A DNA stretch of 64,000 nucleotides from Amycolatopsis eburnea (GCF_003937945.1 NZ_RSEC01000048.1:248001-312000); one strand, 5' to 3'. Shown: positions 40,621 through 49,280, counted from the stretch's first letter. The notes: generated by a model not told the origin, from the letters alone. Made by a program: numbers and translations.

Positions 40621-41649
40621 ATGAAACTCGGCATCTACAGCTTCGGCGACCGCGCGCCCGACCCGCGGACCGGCGCGCAGCCGTCCGTCGCGCAGACGCT
40701 GGCCAACACCCTCGAGCGGATCAAGCTCGCCGACGAGCTGGGCCTCGGCTTCTACGGCCTCGGCGAGCACCACCTCGACCAGTACGCGATCTCGAACCCG
40801 GGCACCGTCCTGGCCGCCGCGGCGAGCGTCACGAACCAGATCACGCTGAGCTCCGCGGTCACCGTCCTGAGCACCGAGGACCCGGTCCGCGTCTACCAGC
40901 AGTTCACCACCCTCGACCAGCTCAGCCACGGCCGCGCCGAGCTGCTCGCCGGGCGCGGGTCGTTCACCGAGTCCTTCCCGCTGTTCGGCAACGACCTCGG
41001 CGACTACGACGAGCTGTTCGAAGAGAAGCTCGCGCTGCTGCTGCGCATCGACCGCGAAGACCCGCTGACCTGGTCCGGCAAGTTCCGCCCGCCGCTGGAG
41101 AACGCGCGGATCCTGCCGCGCCCCTACGGCAGGCGCCTGCGCATCTCGGTCGGCACCGGCGGCAACCCCGAGTCGTCGATCCGCGCCGGGTTGCTCGGCC
41201 TGCCCGTGGTGTACGCCGTGATCGGCGGCCGTCCCGAGCGCTTCGCCCCGCTCGTCGACCTCTACCGCCAGGCCGGCGAGGCCGGCGACCACCAGCGCGA
41301 AGACCTGCACGTCACCATGGGCGCGATCGGCTTCCTCGCGCCGAATTCGCAGGACGCCAAGGAGACGTTCTACCCGTACTGGCTCGAGACGATGAAGTAC
41401 GGCGCCCGCGCCCGTGGCTGGGCGGTGCCGACCCGCGCCGAGTACGACCAGTACACCGCCGGCGCGCAGGCGTTGTTCGTCGGCAGCCCGCAGGAGATCG
41501 CCGAGCGGCTGATCGAGGTCGGCAAGCTGACCGGCGCGGACCGCTACGCGATGCAGATGGACTGGTCCGGCGTCCCGCACGCCGAGGTCATGAAGGCCAT
41601 CGAGCTGCTCGGCACCGAAGTGCTTCCCTTGGTGGAAAAGGAGTTCTAG
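40621..41649 (+). CDS. LLM-class (luciferase-like) flavin-dependent oxidoreductase
   Basis: The 342-residue protein is a luciferase-type TIM barrel: RIKLADELGLGFYGLGEHHLDQYAISNP, ITLSSAVTVLSTEDPVRVYQQFTTLDQLSHGRAELLAGRGS and RLRISVGTGGNPESSIRAG. It would use reduced FMN or F420 to oxidise a small molecule. It begins 11 nt after the dehydrogenase gene, in the same operon, so the two may act on one catabolic pathway (inference). No standard Shine-Dalgarno is present in the short gap. It ends overlapping the convergent flavoprotein gene. Confidence 0.9.
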   Translation: MKLGIYSFGDRAPDPRTGAQPSVAQTLANTLERIKLADELGLGFYGLGEHHLDQYAISNPGTVLAAAASVTNQITLSSAVTVLSTEDPVRVYQQFTTLDQLSHGRAELLAGRGSFTESFPLFGNDLGDYDELFEEKLALLLRIDREDPLTWSGKFRPPLENARILPRPYGRRLRISVGTGGNPESSIRAGLLGLPVVYAVIGGRPERFAPLVDLYRQAGEAGDHQREDLHVTMGAIGFLAPNSQDAKETFYPYWLETMKYGARARGWAVPTRAEYDQYTAGAQALFVGSPQEIAERLIEVGKLTGADRYAMQMDWSGVPHAEVMKAIELLGTEVLPLVEKEF

Positions 41650-43376
41650 ACGTCGTTCGCGGCGATGTAGCCGAACGTCATCGCCGGGCCGATGGTCGAG
41701 CCCGCGCCGGCGTAGCTGTGGCCCATCACCGCGGCGCTCGCGTTGCCCGCCGCGTACAGGCCGGGGATGACCGTGCCGTCCGGGCGCAGCACGCGCGCCC
41801 GGGCGTCGGTGCGCATGCCACCCTTCGTGCCGAGGTCGCCGGGGACGATCCGCAGCGCGTAGAACGGCGGCGCCCACAGCGGCGCGAGACAGGAATTGGG
41901 CAGCACCAGCGGGTCCGTGTAGTAGTGGTCGTACGCACTCGCGCCGCGGTGGAAGTCACTGTCCACTCCGGACCGGGCCAGGCTGTTGAACCGGTCCACA
42001 GTGGACTTCAGCGCGGCCGAAGGCACGCCGATCTTCGCGCCGAGGTCCTGGATGGTCGAGGCCTTGAACACCGCGCCGGCCGCGTACCAGGAGTCCGGGA
42101 ACGGCAGCAGCGGCAGGATGTCGCGGAACAGGTACTTGTTCCGGTAGTTCTGGTCGACGACGAGCCAGGCGGGGATGTCCGGCGCCGTCGGGTTCTTGTC
42201 GTACATCGTGTGCACGACGTCGCTGTAGGGCGCGGCTTCGTTGACGAACCGCTGCCCGGCCTGGTTGACCAGCAGCCCGCCGGGCAGGGTGCGCTCGGCC
42301 AGGCAGAAGTACGGGTCGCCGGGCACCGGGATGGCCGGGCCCCACCACGCGTCCTCCATCAGGTCGAGCGCGGCGCCGGCGCGCTGGCCGGCCCGGATGC
42401 CGTCGCCGGTGTTCTCCTTCGCGCCGACCGTCCACTCCGTACCGATCGGCTGGCGCTGGTACTGCGCGCGCATCCCGGCGTTGTGCTCGAACCCGCCCGA
42501 GCCGACGATCACGCCGCGGCGCGCCCGCACCAGCCCCTGCGGCGTCAGAACTCCCGTGACCGCACCGTTGTCGATGTTCAGGTCGACGAGCGGGGTGTTC
42601 AGCCACACCGGCACGTTCGCCGCGAGCAGCCCGGCCCGCAGCCCGGCGGCCAGCGACTGCCCCATGGTGAGCGGCTTCTGCCCGGCGATCGCGGCGGCCG
42701 TGCCGCGGGCCAGGCAGGCGGCCGCGACCGCGGCACCCTTGGCGTTGACCGCGGCGAGGTTGAGCCACTTGTAGTCCGCGCTGAACACGACCATCCCGGC
42801 GGGCGTGGCCAGGTAGGGCGGGTTCAGGTTCGCCAGCTCCGCGCCGAGGAGGTTGCCGTCGAACTGGTCCGGCTCGATCGAGCGGCCGTTCGGCAGGCCG
42901 CCCGGGAGCTCCGGGTAGTAGTCGCTGTAGCCGTCCATGAAGCGGAACCGCAGCGGGCTGTTCGCCAGCACGAACGAAATCATCGCGGGGCCGTTGCGCA
43001 GGAAGGCTTCCTGGCGCGCGGCCGGCACGTCCGGCCCGACGACGGCGGCGAGGTACTGCGCGGCTTTCGCCGGCGTGTCCGGCACGCCCGCGGCGAGCAG
43101 CACGGGGTTGTTGGGGATCCAGATGCCGGCGCCGGAACGGGCCGCGGAGCCGCCGAACGTCGGCGCCTTCTCGAGCACGACGACGCTCAGCCCGCGCTTG
43201 GCCGCCGTCAGCGCGGCGGTCATGCCCGCCGCGCCGGCCCCGACCACGACGACGTCGTACTCGGCCACCTGCGCCGCACCCGCGGCCGACGGCGCGACGA
43301 GCGCGGACGTCGCCGCGAGGCCCACGCCCGCCGCGGTGCCGCGCAGGATCTGGCGGCGGGTCAGGTCGGCATCCAT
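41646..43376 (-). CDS. Exported FAD-dependent oxidoreductase, 3-ketosteroid-dehydrogenase/fumarate-reductase type
   Basis: The ATG at 43376 follows a GAGGAG Shine-Dalgarno and gives 576 residues. It begins with a twin-arginine signal (LTRRQILRGTAAGVGLAATSALVA), so the folded flavoprotein is exported. The FAD motif YDVVVVGAGAAGMTAALTAAKRG and the GGSAARSGAGIWIPNN, GPDRAGGM-type and GLYAAGNASAAVMGHSYAGAGSTIGPAMTFG segments match KstD/FrdA-type enzymes. The substrate may be a steroid or another cyclic ketone. It is divergent from an SDR gene, with two palindromes in the gap. Confidence 0.87.
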   Translation of the reverse strand: MDADLTRRQILRGTAAGVGLAATSALVAPSAAGAAQVAEYDVVVVGAGAAGMTAALTAAKRGLSVVVLEKAPTFGGSAARSGAGIWIPNNPVLLAAGVPDTPAKAAQYLAAVVGPDVPAARQEAFLRNGPAMISFVLANSPLRFRFMDGYSDYYPELPGGLPNGRSIEPDQFDGNLLGAELANLNPPYLATPAGMVVFSADYKWLNLAAVNAKGAAVAAACLARGTAAAIAGQKPLTMGQSLAAGLRAGLLAANVPVWLNTPLVDLNIDNGAVTGVLTPQGLVRARRGVIVGSGGFEHNAGMRAQYQRQPIGTEWTVGAKENTGDGIRAGQRAGAALDLMEDAWWGPAIPVPGDPYFCLAERTLPGGLLVNQAGQRFVNEAAPYSDVVHTMYDKNPTAPDIPAWLVVDQNYRNKYLFRDILPLLPFPDSWYAAGAVFKASTIQDLGAKIGVPSAALKSTVDRFNSLARSGVDSDFHRGASAYDHYYTDPLVLPNSCLAPLWAPPFYALRIVPGDLGTKGGMRTDARARVLRPDGTVIPGLYAAGNASAAVMGHSYAGAGSTIGPAMTFGYIAANDV

Positions 43377-43518
43377 GGCGCACTCCTCGCTCGCGGGACG
43401 GCGAAGGTCATCGTGTCGGCACCTCCCCGAAACTGGAACAGGTTCTACCCGCTTGGAGCAGCCGCCGACGTCGTCGTTGCGCCGGTGGCCGCAACGCGTG
43501 ACGACATTCGCCGGAGCC

Positions 43519-43567
43519 AAGTTGACGACGTCCTCAACTTATGGCTGACTTGAGGACGTTCTCAAGT
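43519..43567. promoter_or_regulatory. Two TetR-like palindromic operators without a local regulator
   Basis: Site 1, 43519-43540, has 7-bp arms AAGTTGA/TCAACTT. Site 2, 43548-43567, has arms ACTTGAG/CTCAAGT. The shared 16-mer TTGASGACGTYCTCAA occurs at 43522-43537 and 43550-43565 with centres 28 bp apart. On the minus strand TTGAGA (43565-43560), 16 nt and CATAAG (43543-43538) can form the flavoprotein promoter. Confidence 0.75.
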
Positions 43568-43588
43568 TAGTCCGACGAGGAGGTTCCC

Positions 43589-44302
43589 TTGCCGAAAGTG
43601 ATCGCCGTCCTGGGCGTCGGCCCCGGGCTCGGGCTGTCGATCGCCCGCCGCTTCGGCCGCGAAGGCTTCACGACGGCGCTGGTTTCCCGCACCGCCACGC
43701 GGCACGACACCTACCGCGAGGCCCTGACCGGGATCCCCACGCACACCTACACCGCCGACGTCACCGACGACGCCCAGCTCCGCGACGTCCTCGCCCGGAT
43801 CACCGCGGACGCCGGCGAGATCGACACGGTGTACTTCGGCCCGGCCGACGCGACCGGCGGCACGGCCATCAAGCCGCTCACCGAAGCCGGCCCCGCCGAC
43901 CTGCGCACGCCGTTCGAGAACTTCATGCTCCCGGCCGCGAACCTCGTGGCAGCGGCACTGCCGCCGATGCTGGCCCGCGGCTCGGGCGCCCTGCTCTTCG
44001 CGGGCGGCCTGAGCGGCAAGCACCCGATGCCGATGCTCGGCACCCTCGCCCCGGCGTCGGCGGCGCTGCGCATGTACGTCCTGACGCTGCACGCGGCCCT
44101 GCGCGAAAAGGGCGTCTACGCCGGCATCCTCACCATCGGCGGCCTCATCGAGCGCGGCGACATCCACCGCGTGTTCACGTCCCAGGACCACGGGTTCACC
44201 GCCGGGACGCTGAACCCGGACGACATCGCCGAGCAGGCGTGGTCGCGGTACGTCGAGCGCGACGCGGCCGAGGCGGAGTTCAACGCGATGGCCGCGGTCT
44301 AA
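43589..44302 (+). CDS. SDR-fold protein lacking the YxxxK dyad
   Basis: A TTG start at 43589 is supported by an AGGAGG 6 nt upstream. The 237-residue protein has the SDR nucleotide motif VLGVGPGLGLSIARRFG and GALLFAGGLSG, but where YxxxK should stand the text is GTLAPASAALRMYV, so both catalytic residues are missing. It may be a non-catalytic or unusual reductase. It is divergent from the exported flavoprotein gene and shares its palindromic operators, so the two probably respond to the same repressor. Confidence 0.83.
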   Translation: MPKVIAVLGVGPGLGLSIARRFGREGFTTALVSRTATRHDTYREALTGIPTHTYTADVTDDAQLRDVLARITADAGEIDTVYFGPADATGGTAIKPLTEAGPADLRTPFENFMLPAANLVAAALPPMLARGSGALLFAGGLSGKHPMPMLGTLAPASAALRMYVLTLHAALREKGVYAGILTIGGLIERGDIHRVFTSQDHGFTAGTLNPDDIAEQAWSRYVERDAAEAEFNAMAAV

Positions 44303-44311
44303 CCTGGGACC
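44300..44311 (+). promoter_or_regulatory. Leaderless -10 element of the nucleotidyltransferase gene
   Basis: TAACCT (44300-44305), overlapping the SDR stop codon, and 6 nt precede the GTG at 44312. Confidence 0.45.
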
Positions 44312-45040
44312 GTGTTCAGCACTGGGGAACGGAGTTCGCTCCGCGAAGCACTGGTCGAGGCGGCCCGGTCGGACGAGCGCGTCACCGGCGCCGCGCTCAC
44401 CGGCTCGGCCGCGCTCGACGCCGAAGACGCGTGGTCGGACATCGACCTCGCGTTCGCCGTCAGCGGCGATCCCGGGCCGGTGCTCGCGGACTTCACCGCG
44501 CGGCTCTACGGCGAGCACGGCGCCGTGCACCACATGGACGTGGTGTTCGAGCGGACGGTGTTCCGCGTGTTCCTCCTGGACAGCACGCTGCAGGTCGACC
44601 TGGCGTTCTGGCCGGAAGCGGACTTCGGCGCGACGACGCCGAAGTTCCGGCTGCTGTTCGGCACCGCGAACGAGCGCGAACCGGCACCGCACCCGGACGC
44701 CCGGCGGCTGATCGACCTGGCCTGGCTGCACGCCCTGCACGCGCGGTCGAGCCTCGCGCGCGGCCGCGGCTGGCAGGCCGAGTACATGGTCGGCCGGGTG
44801 CGGGAGTACACACTCGCGCTGGCTTGCCTGCGGCACGGCCTGCCCGCCGTCGAAGGGCGCGGGCTCGATCAGCTCCCCACCACCGTCGCGCGGCCGTTCG
44901 AAGCCACCCTCGCCGGCGGCCTCGACGACCTCGGCCGGGCCTTCCGCGCCGTGACCGAACTGTTCGTGAACGAAATCGACCAGGTCGACGTCGACCTCGC
45001 CCGCCGCATCGGGCCGCTGCTGCGCGAGCTGGTTCCCTAA
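44312..45040 (+). CDS. Nucleotidyltransferase-domain protein
   Basis: The 242-residue protein has the polymerase-beta-type motif GSAALDAEDAWSDIDL (residues 31-46), with GS at 31-32 and metal-binding Asp43 and Asp45. A third acidic residue is likely in LQVDLAFWPE. The C-terminal half is helical (RGWQAEYMVGRVREYTLALACLRHGLPAVEGRG). Proteins of this layout resemble aminoglycoside nucleotidyltransferases and MNT-like enzymes; the target is unknown. It ends in a 4-nt overlap with the convergent GH4 gene. Confidence 0.82.
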   Translation: MFSTGERSSLREALVEAARSDERVTGAALTGSAALDAEDAWSDIDLAFAVSGDPGPVLADFTARLYGEHGAVHHMDVVFERTVFRVFLLDSTLQVDLAFWPEADFGATTPKFRLLFGTANEREPAPHPDARRLIDLAWLHALHARSSLARGRGWQAEYMVGRVREYTLALACLRHGLPAVEGRGLDQLPTTVARPFEATLAGGLDDLGRAFRAVTELFVNEIDQVDVDLARRIGPLLRELVP

Positions 45041-46320
45041 GCCAGGTAAGCGAGTTCCGGGTGCGCGGCGGTGTACGCCTCCAGCAGCCGCCGCGCCACC
45101 GAAACCGAGTCGATCAGCGGGTGCAGCGCGAACGCCCGCAGCGCCGCCTCGCGCGAACCCGTCGTCGCCGCTTCGATCGTCGCGCGCTCGACGGCCTTGA
45201 CCGCCGTCACCAGGCCCAGCGCGTGGCCGGGCAGCGGCGACACCGCGAGCGGGCGGGCGCCGTTGCCGTCGACGACGCACGGCACCTCGACGACCGCGTC
45301 CGGCGGCACATCCGGCACCGCGGATCCGTTGCGCACGTTGAGGATCAGGTTCGCGCGCTCACCCAGTGCGATGGCGCGCATCAACGCGAGCGCGACGTTC
45401 TCGTACCCGCCGCCCTCGAGGTCGTCACGCTCCCCGTCGCGCGTTTCGGCCATATACGTCGTTTCCCGCTCCAGCCGCGTGCGGTCCCACGACGCCAGCG
45501 AAGGCTCCGCGTAGAAATCCCGTTGCTGCTCAAGGAGAAGCGCGCCACGCGAAGCCGACGATGACGCCGCTTCCCGCGTGAAGTAGTAATAGTGCAGGTA
45601 CTCGTTCGGCACGGCGCCCAGCGCACGCAGCCAGGAAGCGCCGAAGAGCTTCCCCTCTTCGAACGACTCCAGCGCGCCGGTGTCGGCGAGCAGCCGCGGC
45701 AGGACGTCTTCGCCGCCGACGCGGACCGCGCGCAGCCAGCCCAGGTGGTTGAGCCCCGCGTAGTCGAACCAGGCCGTCGCCGGGTCGATGCCGAGCGCCC
45801 CGGCGACGCGGCGGCACAGCCCCACCGGCGAGTCGCAGATGCCGAGCACCCGGCCGCCGAGGTGCGCGGCCATCGCCTCGGTGACCATCCCGGCCGGGTT
45901 CGTGAAGTTGATGACCCACGCGCGCGGCGCCAGTTCGCCGATCAGCCGCGCCAGCTCGACGGCGACGGGGACCGTGCGCAGGCCGTACGCGATCCCGCCG
46001 GCACCGACCGTTTCCTGGCCCAGCACGCCTTCCGCGTGCGCGAGCTGCTCGTCCAGCCGGCGGCCGCGCAGGCCGCCGACCCGGATGGCGGAGAACACGA
46101 AGTCCACATCGGACAGTGCGGTGGTGAGGTCCGTGGTCACGCGCACCCGCGGCGCGCCCGCCACTCCGGCGGCCTGCTCGGCGAGGACCCGTTCGATCGC
46201 CGCGAGCCGCCCGGCGTCGACGTCGTGCAGCACCAGGTCCGTGACGCCGCCGTCGCGCAGCAGCGCGCCGTGCACCAGCGGCACGCGGAACCCGCCGCCG
46301 CCGAGGATGGCGAGCTTCAC
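45037..46320 (-). CDS. GH4-family 6-phospho-glycosidase
   Basis: The 427-residue protein begins KLAILGGGGFRVPLVHGALL (NAD-binding) and carries VINFTNPAGMVTEA, GICDSPVGLCRRV (metal-ligand Cys) and YAGLNHLGW (metal-ligand His), the marks of glycoside hydrolase family 4, which needs NAD and Mn and cleaves 6-phospho-beta- or alpha-glucosides (family knowledge). It is the second gene of a two-gene operon with a DeoR repressor (4-nt overlap). No PTS genes are adjacent, so the phosphosugar may come from the divergent PfkB kinase or a distant transporter. Confidence 0.9.
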   Translation of the reverse strand: MKLAILGGGGFRVPLVHGALLRDGGVTDLVLHDVDAGRLAAIERVLAEQAAGVAGAPRVRVTTDLTTALSDVDFVFSAIRVGGLRGRRLDEQLAHAEGVLGQETVGAGGIAYGLRTVPVAVELARLIGELAPRAWVINFTNPAGMVTEAMAAHLGGRVLGICDSPVGLCRRVAGALGIDPATAWFDYAGLNHLGWLRAVRVGGEDVLPRLLADTGALESFEEGKLFGASWLRALGAVPNEYLHYYYFTREAASSSASRGALLLEQQRDFYAEPSLASWDRTRLERETTYMAETRDGERDDLEGGGYENVALALMRAIALGERANLILNVRNGSAVPDVPPDAVVEVPCVVDGNGARPLAVSPLPGHALGLVTAVKAVERATIEAATTGSREAALRAFALHPLIDSVSVARRLLEAYTAAHPELAYLA

Positions 46321-47063
46321 CGCAGCACCTCCACCCCGGCGTCGGCCAGCGCGGCGCAGGTCGGTTCGTCGGCACCGGCACTGGTGACGACGACGTCGAG
46401 CGCGTCCGGCCCGCAGACCTTCGCCAGGCCGGTCCCGGGGAACTTGCCGGCGTCGGCGAGCAGCACCACCCGGTCCGCCGCCGCGACCATCGCCCGCTTC
46501 ACCGGCACCTCGACGACCGTCGAGTCCATCACGTGGCCGTCGCCGCGGACGCCGCTCGCGCCGAGGAACACGGTGCCGGCGCGCACCTGGCGCAGCGCGT
46601 CCTCGGTCAGGAACCCGACCATCGAAAGCTGCCCGCGCCGGACGACGCCGCCGAGCAGGACGAGCTCGACGTCGGCGGCGTCCTTCAGCTCTTCGTAGAC
46701 GGCGAGGCTGCTGGTGATCACCGTCAGCGCGCGGTCGCGCAGGTGCCGCGCCAGCCGGTGCGCGGTGGTGCCGACATCGAGGAGGACGGTGTCGCCGTCG
46801 GCGACCAGCGCCGCCGCGCGCCGGGCGACGGCTTCCTTTTCGTCGGCGTGCTCGGTCGCGGGCGCGAACGGCTCGCCGTCGCCGTCCGCCGCCATGGCGC
46901 CGCCGTGCACCCGCGTCAGCCGGCCTTCGCGGTCGAGCAGCACCAGATCGCGGCGCACGGTGGCGTGGCTGACGCCGAGCCGCTCGGCCAGCAGGCCGAC
47001 CGGCGCCGGCCCCTCCGCGCGGAGGGCCCGCAGGATCAGCTCGTGGCGACGCTGGGGCAGCAT
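46317..47063 (-). CDS. DeoR-family repressor
   Basis: The 248-residue protein has an N-terminal DeoR helix-turn-helix (RRHELILRALRAEGPAPVGLLAERLGVSHATVRRDLVLLDREGRLTRVHGGA) and a sugar-phosphate-sensing DeoRC domain (DGDTVLLDVGTTAHRLARHL, VVLLADAGKF). It probably represses its own operon and the divergent kinase gene, and is relieved by a sugar phosphate. TATGGT (47075-47070) stands 6 nt before the ATG, a leaderless layout. Phased TGCG half-sites fill the 119-bp gap. Confidence 0.92.
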   Translation of the reverse strand: MLPQRRHELILRALRAEGPAPVGLLAERLGVSHATVRRDLVLLDREGRLTRVHGGAMAADGDGEPFAPATEHADEKEAVARRAAALVADGDTVLLDVGTTAHRLARHLRDRALTVITSSLAVYEELKDAADVELVLLGGVVRRGQLSMVGFLTEDALRQVRAGTVFLGASGVRGDGHVMDSTVVEVPVKRAMVAAADRVVLLADAGKFPGTGLAKVCGPDALDVVVTSAGADEPTCAALADAGVEVLR

Positions 47064-47075
47064 CCGGCGACCATA
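47064..47075 (-). promoter_or_regulatory. Leaderless -10 element of the DeoR gene
   Basis: TATGGT (47075-47070) and 6 nt precede the ATG at 47063. Confidence 0.52.
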
Positions 47076-47086
47076 GCAGTCAAGGT

Positions 47087-47162
47087 TGCGCAGTTCCCGG
47101 TCAAGAATGCGCGGATCTTGCGGATTCTGCGTGGTTGACGCACTCTCGTGCGCACAGTTGCG
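47087..47162. promoter_or_regulatory. Phased TGCG half-sites in the DeoR-PfkB gap
   Basis: TGCG occurs at 47087, 47108, 47119, 47128, 47149 and 47159, usually as (T/A/C)TGCGNNNNTT or GTTGCGC. The intervals 21, 11, 9, 21 and 10 are near multiples of a helical turn, as expected for a multi-site DeoR operator covering both divergent promoters. Confidence 0.55.
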
Positions 47163-47182
47163 CGAACTTCGTGGAGGCGCCC

Positions 47183-48208
47183 GTGCCGGTGGAACCCGAG
47201 CCCGAAACCGATGTCTTCCTGTCCGGCCCGCTGTTCTTCGACCTGGTGTTCACCGGGCTCGAACAACCACCGGCGCCGGGCCAGGAGGTGTGGACGGGCG
47301 GCATGGGTTCCGGGCCGGGCGGGATCGCGAACTTCGCCGTCGCGCTGAGCCGCCTCGGCCTGCGGACGTCGCTGGCGGCCGCGTTCGGCACCGACGTCTA
47401 CGGGCGCTACTGCTGGGACGTCCTTTCGCGGCAGGAGCACATCGACCTGTCCCGCTCGCGGCGGTTCCCGGAGTGGCACTCCCCCGTCACGGTTTCCCTC
47501 GCCTACGCCGGTGACCGCGCGATGATCACCCACGGCCACGCGCCGCCCGTCCCGGTCGCGGAGCTGGCCGGCTCGCCGCCGTCGAGCCGTGCGACGGTCG
47601 CGCACATCGGCCTCGACACGGCGGAGTGGGTCCACACCGCGCACCAGGCGGGCAGCCTCGTGTTCGCCGACGTCGGCTGGGACCCGTCCGAGGCCTGGTC
47701 GGCGGCGTTGCTCGACCAGCTCGGGTGCTGCCACGCGTTCCTGCCCAACGACGTCGAGGCGATGGCCTACACCCGCACGGACACCCCGGAAGCGGCGCTC
47801 GCGAAGCTGGCGGACCTGGTCCCGATCGCGGTGATCACCCGCGGCGGCGCGGGCGTGCTCGCGGTCGACGGCACGACGGGCGAAACGGCGGCGGTCCCGG
47901 CCCTGCCGGTCGACGTCCTCGACGCGACGGGCGCGGGCGACGTCTTCGGGGCGGGCTTCCTCGCCGCGACGCTGACCGGCTGGCCGCTGGCCGAGCGCCT
48001 CCGCTTCGCGTGCTTGACGGCGAGCTTGTCGGTCCAGCACTTCGGCGGGGCGCTCGCCGCCCCCGGCTGGCACGAGATCGCCGAGTGGCACGCGCGCACC
48101 CGCCGCCCGGACTACGGGTTCCTGGACGAGGTCCTGCCGGCCGAGACGGTGGCGGGCATCCGCCGCGGCCCGGTCACGCTCGGCTTCGGCGACGACAGCT
48201 GGCGCTAG
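47183..48208 (+). CDS. PfkB-family sugar kinase
   Basis: The GTG at 47183 has a GGAGG Shine-Dalgarno 5 nt upstream, giving 341 residues. The N-terminal motif GGMGSGPGGIANFAVALSRLG and the C-terminal catalytic motif VLDATGAGDVFGAGFLAATL (Asp in GAGD) are intact, so it should be an active ribokinase-like enzyme phosphorylating a sugar. It is divergent from the DeoR-GH4 operon and is likely part of the same sugar pathway. Its stop overlaps the convergent VOC gene by 4 nt. Confidence 0.9.
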   Translation: MPVEPEPETDVFLSGPLFFDLVFTGLEQPPAPGQEVWTGGMGSGPGGIANFAVALSRLGLRTSLAAAFGTDVYGRYCWDVLSRQEHIDLSRSRRFPEWHSPVTVSLAYAGDRAMITHGHAPPVPVAELAGSPPSSRATVAHIGLDTAEWVHTAHQAGSLVFADVGWDPSEAWSAALLDQLGCCHAFLPNDVEAMAYTRTDTPEAALAKLADLVPIAVITRGGAGVLAVDGTTGETAAVPALPVDVLDATGAGDVFGAGFLAATLTGWPLAERLRFACLTASLSVQHFGGALAAPGWHEIAEWHARTRRPDYGFLDEVLPAETVAGIRRGPVTLGFGDDSWR

Positions 48209-48612
48209 CGGCGCGACGAGATCTGCTGCACCGCCCAGGAATTGCCGTCGGGGTCGGTGAAGAAGACGAAGCCCACGTTGTCCAGGTTCGCCTTGCCGTC
48301 CCACGGACCGGCGCCGACGACCTGGATCTCGCCCACGTCGACCCCGCGCTCCCGCAGTTCCGCGTGCGCCTTCGGGAGGTCCTTGACCACCAGCTGCAGG
48401 CCCTTCATCGACCCCGGCGGCATGTCCGGCACCGCGCCTTCGCCGATCACCACCGAGCAGCCCGAGCCCGGCGGGGTCAGCTGGACGATCCGCACGCCCG
48501 GCGCGGGCGCGACGTCGTGGTCGAGGGTGAAGCCGAGCTGGTCGGCGTAGAAGGCCTTGGCGCGGTCGATGTCGGACACCGGGACCACGACCACTTCGAG
48601 CGTCCATTCCAT
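48205..48612 (-). CDS. VOC (glyoxalase/bleomycin-resistance-like) superfamily protein
   Basis: The 135-residue protein shows a single VOC domain pair: LEVVVVPVSDIDRAKAFYADQLGFTLDHD, VVKDLPKAHAELRERGVDVGEIQVVG and NVGFVFFTDPDGNSWAVQQ. The FTDPDGN motif is typical of metal-binding dioxygenase-like or glyoxalase-like proteins. The substrate is unknown. TAGCGT (48625-48620) stands 7 nt before the ATG, consistent with a leaderless start. It is separate from the CGNR gene 10 bp upstream. Confidence 0.88.
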   Translation of the reverse strand: MEWTLEVVVVPVSDIDRAKAFYADQLGFTLDHDVAPAPGVRIVQLTPPGSGCSVVIGEGAVPDMPPGSMKGLQLVVKDLPKAHAELRERGVDVGEIQVVGAGPWDGKANLDNVGFVFFTDPDGNSWAVQQISSRR

Positions 48613-48622
48613 GGGCGCGACG

Positions 48623-49192
48623 CTACTCGGCCGAAGCCCCTCGTTGTTCGACGACGAGCCGCTGGTGCCGGGCCGCGCGGACCCGGTCGCCGCACGTCGT
48701 GGAGCACCAGCGGCGGCGGGCGTGCTCGCGGAAGAAGAAGCGGACGCAACCGTGGGCCTCGCACGGGCGGACCAGCCGGCCGAGGTCGCCGCCGGCGACG
48801 TCGATCGCGTCGCGGGCCAGTGCCGCCACGGCCGCGTCGACGGTGCCCGGCCGGCCGCTGCGCCATTCGCGCAGCGGGCCGCCCCGCCAGACGAGCTGGG
48901 GCGCGGCGGCGTCGGCGCGCGCGGCCGCGTTCACCGTCGTGACGGCGGCGGGGTCGGGCTCGCGGTCGTCCGCCAGCGCGGCCAGCAGTTCGCGGACGGC
49001 ACCGCGCAGTTCGCTCAGCCGGGCGACGTCGGCCGGGCGCAGCGCCGTCGCCGGGAGGTCGTGCCGGCGCAGCCAGGCGGCGGCGCCGTGCGGTTCGGCG
49101 AGGTCGTCGACGCTGCCGCCCGCGCTCAAGCGCCGGGTGTTGACCAGCGCCAGCGCGGGCGAGCGGTCCTCGCCGGGTGCCGCAGTGACCAC
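48623..49192 (-). CDS. CGNR zinc-finger (ABATE-domain) regulator
   Basis: The 189-residue protein has an N-terminal ABATE-type helical domain (ALALVNTRRLSAGGSVDDLAEPHGAAAWL) and a C-terminal zinc finger CEAHGCVRFFFREHARRRWCSTTCGDRVRAARHQ (four cysteines), the CGNR layout of putative stress regulators. A GGGAGG Shine-Dalgarno supports the GTG at 49192. It is divergent from an Asp-nucleophile hydrolase gene whose promoter is flanked by an inverted repeat, so it probably regulates that gene (inference). Confidence 0.88.
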   Translation of the reverse strand: MVTAAPGEDRSPALALVNTRRLSAGGSVDDLAEPHGAAAWLRRHDLPATALRPADVARLSELRGAVRELLAALADDREPDPAAVTTVNAAARADAAAPQLVWRGGPLREWRSGRPGTVDAAVAALARDAIDVAGGDLGRLVRPCEAHGCVRFFFREHARRRWCSTTCGDRVRAARHQRLVVEQRGASAE

Positions 49193-49232
49193 GTCCGCCT
49201 CCCGAGTCCGGTGCCCAGTTTCCCCTGGCCCG

Positions 49233-49280
49233 TTGACAGCCTACCCGTCTCATGGATAAATGGAGAAATAAACATGAGAC
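49233..49280 (+). promoter_or_regulatory. Hydrolase promoter with flanking inverted repeat
   Basis: TTGACA (49233-49238), 16 nt and GATAAA (49255-49260) form a near-consensus promoter. GTCTCAT (49247-49253) and ATGAGAC (49274-49280) are exact complements that bracket the -10 and may be an operator. Confidence 0.6.
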
